Source: JBCCGI01 sp039029355 (lineage in GTDB: Bacteria; Planctomycetota; UBA1135; GCA-002686595). Taken from it: a stretch of 30,313 bases of DNA. Location of the stretch: contig JBCCGI010000091.1 in the NCBI GenBank assembly GCA_039029355.1, positions 1-30,313 on the forward strand, given 5' to 3'. Every line of letters starts with the position of its first letter. Position 1 is the first letter of the stretch. Positions 24,631-30,313 of the stretch are shown here, piece after piece. A program made the translations under genes and the position numbers. Below the pieces are notes generated by a model. That model was not told the origin of the DNA and searched no databases. It worked only from the letters and a program-made list of their open reading frames with translations.

Positions 24631-26319
24631 TTATTCCGTGAGCGTGACGGGCACCGCGTTGCTTGCGAGTACCGGAACGCCAGCGTCGAGAACGAGGTAG
24701 GCGTGGTGCAGCGTCAGGCCCGCGAGCGCGGGGGAACTGCCGCTTTCGAGAGCGAGCGTCACGGACGCGTGACCGGAACCGTCGAGGGTCCCCGCGACCG
24801 GGTTCTGGGCCGTAAGCGGAAGGTAGAGCGGCTCGAAGGCGAGCGGCAGCACGAGGCCACCGATCGCGAGCCCGGGTGCCGTGCCGGCGGCGGAGCCGAG
24901 GAGGTAGTACGGGAGGCCGGCCCGAGCCGTGCCCGCAAGCAGCGACAGCTGGGCGCCGCCGCCGGCGGATACCGACACCGCGTGGACGTCGGACGTGAGC
25001 GTGAGCGCGACGCCCGAGAGGACGTGTGCCTTGCCCGCCTTGGCGGCGTCGTCGTCGTGGCCCGGCGCGCCGACCGCGAGGTCGAAGCGCCCGTCGCCGT
25101 TCGTGTCGCCGAGCCCGGCGAGCGATGCTCCGAACCAGTCGAAGCCCTCGTGTCCGTGCAGCGCCGCGAGCTCGCCGCCGGTGGCTCCCGAGACGATCCA
25201 CACGCTGCCCGCTTCCGCGGCGGCGGCGGCCGAGGAGGCGGCGCCGATCGCGACGTCGGCGTATCCGTCTGCGTCGGCGTCACCGGCCGGAGCGACCGCG
25301 GCCAGGTACTCCGACCCCGCGCCGCCGGTGAGGTACAGCAGCAGCGCGCCGTCCGCACCCGAGCGCACCTCGGCGGCCCCCGAGTCGATGCCGGCCGCGT
25401 CGGCCCCGGGCGACCCGAGCAGGAGGTCGCTCCACCCGTCGGCGTCGACGTCGCCGGCATGCGCCACGCGGTCGCCGAGCTGGTCGCCCGGCTGCGCGCC
25501 GAGGAACGCGTGCAGGGTCGCGCCGTCGCTTCCGGAGAAGACGTAGGCCGCGCCGGCGTTGAACGCGCCGGCATCCTGGAGCGGCGCACCGACCAGAACG
25601 TCGGCGCGGCCGTCGAGGTCGACGTCGCCCGCCGAACTCACCGCCGCGCCCAGCAGGTCGCCCCAAGCGCCCTCGAAGGTGTGCAGCACCGTTCCGTCGC
25701 CGCCCGACAGCACGCGGACGCGCCCGGCGAGCGTCGCCGGTGCGGCGGCGTGCGGAGCGCCGATCACCAGGTCGGGCACCCCGTCGGCATCGACGTCGCC
25801 GGCACCCGCCACCGCCTCGCCGAAGCGGTCGCCGGGCAGGTCGCCCGTCCAGCTCCAAAGCGGCGTCCCGTCGTGTCCCGAGCGCACCTGCGCGCAGCCG
25901 GCGGCCGAGCCCGCCAGCGGCGCGCCGATGACCAGATCCGGAAGGCCGTCGCCGTCGAGGTCGCCCGCGCCGTCCACCGCGGCGCCGAACCAGCCGCCTT
26001 CGGGCGGGCCCTCCAGCGCGAGCAGCACCACCCCGGTCGCCCCGGAGTAGACCCGCGCCGCGCCGCTGGACGGCACGGCGCCGTCCGCGTGCGGCGCTCC
26101 GGCGATCACGTCGGCGAAGCCGTCGCCGTCGACGTCGCCCGCAGCCCCGACCGCGGCGCCAAGCCGGTCGCCCGGCGCGTCGCCTTCCCAGGTGTAGACG
26201 TGGTGCGCGCCGCCGGCCTGTGCCGCCGTCGCGGCGGGCAGCAACGCCAGGAGCGCAAGGGTGCGGAGGCCGGCGCAAGGCGGGCGGAAACACGAACGGA
26301 CGGTCGTCGTCGGCGGCAT
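24631..26319 (-). CDS. Secreted seven-bladed FG-GAP propeller protein
   Basis: A 562-residue protein from the ATG at 26319, which has an excellent ribosome binding site (CAGGAGAG, 6-8 nt upstream). A signal peptide ends near TAAQA (residue ~35). Seven FG-GAP/integrin-alpha-like repeats follow, with calcium loops of the form GD(V/L/A)D(G/A)DG: GDVDGDGFADVIAGAP, GDLDGDGLPDLVIGAP, GDVDADGVPDLVIGAP, GDVDLDGRADVLVGAP, GDVDADGWSDLLLGSP, GDADADGYADVAIGAA, GDTNGDGRFDLAVGAP. The C-terminal ~115 residues are the beta domain shared with the S8 protease and the beta-helix-like protein. Likely extracellular, calcium-stabilised, binding or adhesive; no enzyme motif. It lies 97 bp after the beta-helix gene on the same strand. 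Confidence 0.93.
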   Translation of the reverse strand: MPPTTTVRSCFRPPCAGLRTLALLALLPAATAAQAGGAHHVYTWEGDAPGDRLGAAVGAAGDVDGDGFADVIAGAPHADGAVPSSGAARVYSGATGVVLLALEGPPEGGWFGAAVDGAGDLDGDGLPDLVIGAPLAGSAAGCAQVRSGHDGTPLWSWTGDLPGDRFGEAVAGAGDVDADGVPDLVIGAPHAAAPATLAGRVRVLSGGDGTVLHTFEGAWGDLLGAAVSSAGDVDLDGRADVLVGAPLQDAGAFNAGAAYVFSGSDGATLHAFLGAQPGDQLGDRVAHAGDVDADGWSDLLLGSPGADAAGIDSGAAEVRSGADGALLLYLTGGAGSEYLAAVAPAGDADADGYADVAIGAASSAAAAAEAGSVWIVSGATGGELAALHGHEGFDWFGASLAGLGDTNGDGRFDLAVGAPGHDDDAAKAGKAHVLSGVALTLTSDVHAVSVSAGGGAQLSLLAGTARAGLPYYLLGSAAGTAPGLAIGGLVLPLAFEPLYLPLTAQNPVAGTLDGSGHASVTLALESGSSPALAGLTLHHAYLVLDAGVPVLASNAVPVTLTE

Positions 26320-26416
26320 CGGTTCTCTCCTGATCGAGGGCCGCGGACGCGCGGATCGCGCCCGTCGGCGAGGAGAGGACTGAGGAGCCGCCCTTCGGTT
26401 GCGCTTTTTCCCGCCG

Positions 26417-27766
26417 TTAGGTCTCGTCCGCCCCCAGATCGACCGCGCCGCCGGACACGCGCGGCTCGCCGTCGACGTCCACCGCGCCCGGCGGCGCGAC
26501 GAAGCCCGGATTCCCGGCATCGATGCAGGGCGATCCGTCGAGCAGGTGGAAGTTCCAGACCGCGGGCGCGGCGAAGAGCGGGTCGACGTCGACGTTGCCC
26601 GCCCCGAGGACGAGCGCCGCGCCGGCGGTGGAGATCGACGCCGCGCCGCCCTGCACGTCGCACCACTCCACGTGCAGCGCGTCGGCTTCGCCCTCCTGCG
26701 CGGCCTGCGCGCCCTGGGACGAGAGGTTGCCGAACAGGATCGAGCCCGTGAGCCGGAAGTCGCGCGCCGCGTGTCCGCCGTCGCGCAGGTACAGCCCGCC
26801 GCCCGCGACCAACGCCGTGTTGTCGGCGACCGTACAGCCCGCGAGCAGCAGGCTGCCCGACGCCGCGACGCCGCCCCCCGACCCGAAGGTCGCGCCGTTG
26901 TCGGCCACGACGCAGGAGCGCAGGCTGAGCGCGCTCGACGCCGCGAAGACGCCGCCGCCCTCTCCCTGCGCGAAGTTGCCGAGCAGGCGGCTGCCCTCGA
27001 CGCGCACCGGCTCGGGCACGCCGTCCAGGTGCAGCGCACCCCCGAAGTTCGACGTGTTGCCGGCGAACAGGCTCGCCTCGACGGTGAGCGCCCGCGCCAG
27101 CGCGACCCCGCCGCCGGTGCCCACCGGGTCCACGGCGTGGTTGCCGAGGAAGTCGCACCCCACGATCGCGCCGCCGCTCGCCGCGCCGTAGAGCGCGCCG
27201 CCCGCCTGAGCGGTGTTCTGCTCGAAGCGGCAGCCGCGCAGCTCGCCCAGGAACGCTCCGGCGGAGCCCTCCACGAAGACCGCTCCACCGCGGCTCTGGG
27301 CGATGTTGTCGACGAAGATGCAGCCCTCGACCGTCGCGTCGGGTGCGGCGATCAGCAGCGCGCCGCCGTCGGGCGCGAGCCCCGCGCGGAAGGTGAGGCC
27401 CTCGACGCGGCTCGCCCCGGCTCCGCTGGCCGGAACGGTCAGGATCCGCTCGACCTGCTCGCCGTCGATCACGCAGGCGAGGGCGCCGGCGGAGCCGCGC
27501 AGCGTCAGCGCCTTGCCGCCGAACGAGAGCCCGCGGTTGCCGACGCCGAGGTAGGTCCCCGGCGCGAGCTCGACCACGTCGCCCGACGCCGCGGCGAGCA
27601 GCGCCTCTTCGATCGCGTCGAAGGGGTGCGCCGGCGAGCCGTCTTCCGCCGGATCCGACACCAGCGTGTCGCCCGGCCCCGGGTCGCCGGGGGCATCGTC
27701 GTCGACGTACCAGACCGTCCCGCCCGCGGGCGGAGCGAGGAGAGCGAGGAGGGGGAGGAGCGCCAT
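26417..27766 (-). CDS. Secreted right-handed parallel beta-helix protein (Pmp-like repeats)
   Basis: A 449-residue protein with a short signal peptide (MALLPLLALLAPPAGGTVWY). It opens with WYVDDDAPGD and a typical beta-helix entry (IEEALLAAASGDVVELAPGT, YLGVGNRGLSFGGKALTLRG). About ten rungs follow, with repeated N-x-A-x-x-G-G-A/G patterns (FVDNIAQSRGGAVFVEGS, FEQNTAQAGGALYGAASGG, FAGNTSNFGGALHLDG, VADNTALVAGGGLYLRDGG), similar to polymorphic outer-membrane protein repeats. The C-terminus carries DPLFA...NFHLLDGSPCIDAG and DVDGEPRVSGGAVDLGADE, the conserved ending seen in many bacterial choice-of-anchor/beta-helix proteins. It lacks the C-terminal domain found in its neighbour. Probably extracellular; pectate lyase-type catalytic residues are not apparent. 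Confidence 0.9.
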   Translation of the reverse strand: MALLPLLALLAPPAGGTVWYVDDDAPGDPGPGDTLVSDPAEDGSPAHPFDAIEEALLAAASGDVVELAPGTYLGVGNRGLSFGGKALTLRGSAGALACVIDGEQVERILTVPASGAGASRVEGLTFRAGLAPDGGALLIAAPDATVEGCIFVDNIAQSRGGAVFVEGSAGAFLGELRGCRFEQNTAQAGGALYGAASGGAIVGCDFLGNHAVDPVGTGGGVALARALTVEASLFAGNTSNFGGALHLDGVPEPVRVEGSRLLGNFAQGEGGGVFAASSALSLRSCVVADNGATFGSGGGVAASGSLLLAGCTVADNTALVAGGGLYLRDGGHAARDFRLTGSILFGNLSSQGAQAAQEGEADALHVEWCDVQGGAASISTAGAALVLGAGNVDVDPLFAAPAVWNFHLLDGSPCIDAGNPGFVAPPGAVDVDGEPRVSGGAVDLGADET

Positions 27767-27803
27767 CCCCCGATCTTAGGTCCCGGCCCCGGGGCGGGGC
27801 GTA

Positions 27804-28397
27804 CTACTTGGCGGGCGCGTCCTCGAAGGCGGCCACGAACTCGCCGTAGCCCCCCGACGCCAGCTCGCCGACCGGCACGAAGCGCAGCGCGGCCGAGTTG
27901 ATGCAGTAGCGCAGGCCCGTCGGCTCGGGGCCGTCCTCGAAGACGTGCCCCAGGTGCGAGTCGGCGTGCTTGCTGCGCACCTCGGTGCGCGCGTAGCCGA
28001 TCTTGTAGTCGGTGTCGCGCGTGATGTGGTCGTCGACCAGCGGGCGCCAGAAGCTGGGCCAGCCGGTGCCGGAGTCGAACTTGTGCAGCGAGCTGAAGAG
28101 CGGCTCGCCCGACACCACGTCGACGTAGATGCCGGCCTCCTTGTTGTCCCACAGCTCGCCGGTGAAGGCGCGCTCGGTGCCGTCGTTCTGGGTGACGCGG
28201 AACCCGATGTCGGAAAGCGTTTCGCGCAGCTCCTCTTCGGAGGGCTTCACGAAGTCGTCCCAGGCGGCGGCGGTGGGCATCGCGCCCATGTCGCCCGTAT
28301 CCGCCGGCGGCGCGGTCGACCCCACGGGCGCGACCTCGGCGCGGCAGGCGACGAGCGGGAGGGCGAGGAGCCAGAGGGCAGCGTGGCGGAGGTTCAT
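27804..28397 (-). CDS. msrB: Lipoprotein peptide-methionine (R)-S-oxide reductase (MsrB)
   Basis: A 197-residue protein that reduces methionine-R-sulfoxide in proteins. A lipoprotein signal (MNLRHAALWLLALPLVAC, lipobox L-V-A-C, Cys18) predicts a periplasmic, membrane-anchored form. The MsrB domain covers about 48-175: TQNDGTERAFTGELWDNKEA, GIYVDVVSGEPLFSS, KFDSGTGWPSFWRP, ADSHLGHVFEDGP and the catalytic RYCINSAALRF (Cys165). The four zinc-binding cysteines of the E. coli-type enzyme are absent (VDVVSGEP and RSKHADSH instead of the two CxxC motifs). The resolving Cys often found in SGCGWPSF is Thr111 here. Cys18 and Cys165 are the only cysteines, so regeneration must use an external reductant. 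The beta-helix gene starts 38 bp downstream. Confidence 0.95.
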   Translation of the reverse strand: MNLRHAALWLLALPLVACRAEVAPVGSTAPPADTGDMGAMPTAAAWDDFVKPSEEELRETLSDIGFRVTQNDGTERAFTGELWDNKEAGIYVDVVSGEPLFSSLHKFDSGTGWPSFWRPLVDDHITRDTDYKIGYARTEVRSKHADSHLGHVFEDGPEPTGLRYCINSAALRFVPVGELASGGYGEFVAAFEDAPAK

Positions 28398-28529
28398 GGC
28401 GGGGAGCTGTTCGAAGGGCCGGGTGAGCTGTGACTTTGGGCTCTTCGGAGCCGGGATTCCACCGCGCGCTCGGGCTTGGGGGCCCCGGAGCGGCGGCCGG
28501 GACTCGGCCCCGGCGTGCTATCGTCCCGC
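28398..28529. promoter_or_regulatory. Divergent intergenic region between msrB and the rhamnosidase gene
   Basis: This 132-bp region must hold promoters for both divergent genes. It contains a small hairpin with a TTCG tetraloop (GGCTC 28439-28443, GAGCC 28448-28452). A TGCTATCGT sequence (28516-28524), resembling an extended -10, lies only 5 bp before the rhamnosidase ATG; if it is used, the transcript would be leaderless or the start would lie further on. The evidence is weak. Confidence 0.3.
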
Positions 28530-30313
28530 ATGGAGCCGCCGCTTCCGCAGCGCATCTGGAGCCCCTGGCGCGAAGCCGAGACCCCGTGCGAGCTGTCGTC
28601 CAGCTTCACCCTGGCGCGGGCGGCCCGGTGCGAGCTCTTCGTGACGAGCAGCGGGCCGCTCGAGGCCGAGGTCGACGGCGAGGGGCTCGCCCTGCCGGCG
28701 CCGCGCTTTCCGCTGTGGCGCGCGGGGCGCCGCGCGGCGCTCCGGCTGGAGGCCGGCGAGCATCGGCTGGTGCTCCGCGCCGAGCCGGGGCCACACGCGC
28801 AGCCCTTCGCGCTCGCGTGCCTCGACTGGGAGGAGGGGGGAGCGCCGCGCCGTGCCGCCACCGACGCGACCTGGCGGGTGCGCCGGCTCGACGCCGACGG
28901 AACGCCCGACGCAGCCGAGCCTCCGCTCGTCATCGGCGGCGTCTGGTGCGAGCCGTGGGGCATGCCGTGCGACGCGCCGCTCGACTTCTGCCGCCTGCTG
29001 CCCGGATGGCAGCGCGTGGCGACCGACACGCTGGGCCGCGCCGGCGCCGCGGCGGGCGCCGTGCGGTGCGACGATGGGCTCGCCGCCGCGGGCGGACGGG
29101 CGCGCGTCGAAGGCGACCGCGTGCGGCTGGTCGTCGCCCCGCCGCACGCGCGCGAGACGCCGGTGCTCCCCGAAGGCCTGCCCGAGCCCGCGTGGTACCA
29201 GGTGCGCGACATCCAGTCGCGTTGGACCAACCGCTGGCTGGAGCCGTTCGACGCGCGCGCGCCGCGGGTGACCTTCGACCTCGGCCGCGAGACCTTCGCG
29301 CGCCTGCGGCGGCGCGTCGAGTCCGGTGGGCCGGCGATCGTCGCGGTGCGCAGCGGCGAGTCGCTGGGGGAACTGGAGCGCTACGCGGCGCGCTCGGCGG
29401 ACGTCGTGCGGTTGGAGGACGGCGAGAGCTTCGCCACCTCGCCGACCGGCTTGCGCTACGCCGCGGTGATGGCGCTCGCGCACGCGGGGCCGGAGCTGGT
29501 GCTGGCGCCGCTCGAGGTCGATCACATCTCCCACCCGGTGCGCGCGCGCGGCAGCTTCGCCTGCAGCGACCCGGACCTCGACGCGATCTGGGAGCTGGGC
29601 GCGCGCACGGTGCACCTGTGCATGCAGAGCGAGCTCTGGGACGGGATCAAGCGCGACCAGATCCCGTGGATGGGCGACCTCTCGGTCGAGGCGCTGGCCG
29701 CGTTCCACGCCCGGGGCGACCGGCGCGTGGTGCGGCGGACCTACACGCTGCTCGGCGAGCTCGGTCCGGGGATGCGGCCGGACCTGCGCGAGCAGCGCTA
29801 CCCCGGCCTCTTCCGCGCCATGGTGACCGAGGAGCCCGACCTGCACGGCATCGCGTCGTACACGCTGTGGTGGCTGGTCGGCCTCGCGGACTACCTCGAC
29901 TACACCGGCGATGCGACGCTGATCGACGAGCTCGCCGCGCGCATCGTCGCCACGGTCGAGCACGTCGCGGGCGCGGTCGAAGCCGACGGCCGCTGGCGCC
30001 GGCGCGCCGGCTGGGACTTCGTCGACTGGGCGCCGCTCGCCGACGACGAGCGCGCGCTGTTCTGCCAGCTGCTCGCGGCGCCCGCGCTCGGGTGCGCGGT
30101 TCGGCTGCTCGCGGGGCGCGACGACGGCGCGGCCGAGCTCGCCCGCAAGCTGGGCGCGCGCGTGCGCGGCGCGACGCAGCGCCTGCTGGAAGAGCGCGGG
30201 CCCGCGGCCTTCGCGTCGAGCCACCACGTGGCGGCGATGGCGGTGCGCTCGGGGTGCGTGGAGCGCGGGGGGGGCGGCCGCGGCGTCGGGCACGGCCGCC
30301 CCGCCCCCCCCCC
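28530..30313 (+). CDS. Alpha-L-rhamnosidase-like glycoside hydrolase (GH78 type), truncated at window end
   Basis: An open frame of 594 codons from ATG 28530 with no stop before the window ends; it lacks its C-terminus. No signal peptide is visible, suggesting a cytoplasmic enzyme. The N-terminal half is beta-sandwich-like, rich in Trp and strands (VTFDLGRETFARLRRRVESG, IVAVRSGESLGELERYA). A catalytic-domain signature follows at about 368-383, ELWDGIKRDQIPWMGDLS, which matches the ...DGxKRDRxxWxGD... motif of GH78-type rhamnosidases with its acidic residues. An (alpha/alpha)6-type helical region follows (ASYTLWWLVGLADYLDYTGD) and then GWDFVDWAPL near 494. It probably removes alpha-L-rhamnose from oligosaccharides, though related sugars are possible. 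The last ~20 codons are G/C homopolymers and may be unreliable. Confidence 0.8.
   Translation, partial: MEPPLPQRIWSPWREAETPCELSSSFTLARAARCELFVTSSGPLEAEVDGEGLALPAPRFPLWRAGRRAALRLEAGEHRLVLRAEPGPHAQPFALACLDWEEGGAPRRAATDATWRVRRLDADGTPDAAEPPLVIGGVWCEPWGMPCDAPLDFCRLLPGWQRVATDTLGRAGAAAGAVRCDDGLAAAGGRARVEGDRVRLVVAPPHARETPVLPEGLPEPAWYQVRDIQSRWTNRWLEPFDARAPRVTFDLGRETFARLRRRVESGGPAIVAVRSGESLGELERYAARSADVVRLEDGESFATSPTGLRYAAVMALAHAGPELVLAPLEVDHISHPVRARGSFACSDPDLDAIWELGARTVHLCMQSELWDGIKRDQIPWMGDLSVEALAAFHARGDRRVVRRTYTLLGELGPGMRPDLREQRYPGLFRAMVTEEPDLHGIASYTLWWLVGLADYLDYTGDATLIDELAARIVATVEHVAGAVEADGRWRRRAGWDFVDWAPLADDERALFCQLLAAPALGCAVRLLAGRDDGAAELARKLGARVRGATQRLLEERGPAAFASSHHVAAMAVRSGCVERGGGGRGVGHGRPAPP
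30267..30313. repeat. GC foldback palindrome at window end
   Basis: A run of eight G, then GGGGCGGCCG (30271-30280), a 12-nt loop, CGGCCGCCCC (30293-30302), one mismatch and ten C to the last base. This hairpin with matching homopolymers at the very edge looks like a sequencing or assembly end effect and not like gene sequence. Confidence 0.6.

Noticed and set aside
28518..30293. A 591-codon minus-strand frame opposite the rhamnosidase
   Set aside because: Arg/Ala/Val-rich shadow translation; the plus strand carries GH78-type motifs in a continuous frame.

Overview
This 30.3 kb window is very GC-rich (roughly 70 percent by eye), with long spurious reading frames opposite most real genes. The gene set is secretion-heavy: FG-GAP (VCBS-type) propeller proteins, parallel beta-helix proteins, many lipoproteins, a multiheme cytochrome fused to HEAT repeats, and a C-terminal beta domain shared by several exported proteins. 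Together these suggest an uncultured member of the Planctomycetota or a similar didermic environmental lineage. That placement is inferred from gene content, as no rRNA or other marker gene is present. The odd window length and a GC-palindromic end suggest a complete metagenomic contig.

Layout. Left block (110-4898, minus strand): fxsA, an EamA/DMT transporter and a secreted subtilisin-like protease carrying a seven-unit FG-GAP propeller. Next (5025-5643, plus): a doubtful small ORF and a DUF2237 protein. Then a long plus-strand run (5844-20362). It starts with an exported beta-helix-like protein and an alpha-solenoid protein, followed by a tight operon: TonB-dependent receptor, DUF3450 protein, TtpC-like ExbB with periplasmic coiled coil, ExbB, ExbD, TonB, TPR lipoprotein, Sel1 lipoprotein with a pentapeptide-like N-terminal repeat array, and a second Sel1 lipoprotein. 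An NHL-repeat lipoprotein follows (20473-21690). Converging from the right is a minus-strand group (21862-28397): lipoprotein MsrB, a beta-helix protein, an FG-GAP propeller protein and a five-heme cytochrome/HEAT protein. A GH78-like alpha-L-rhamnosidase (from 28530, plus) runs off the end.

How it works together. The core is a complete TonB2-type energy-coupling module (DUF3450/TtpC/ExbB/ExbD/TonB/TPR, the order known from marine Vibrio and related bacteria) in one operon with its own outer-membrane receptor. The beta-helix-like protein just upstream is a candidate surface or periplasmic partner of that receptor; its substrate is unknown. The Sel1 and TPR lipoproteins may be scaffold factors of the same machine. 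No rRNA, tRNA, CRISPR array, insertion sequence or phage gene was seen. The most unusual structures are the 15-bp tandem array at 18094-18408 and the C-terminal domain shared by three exported proteins.
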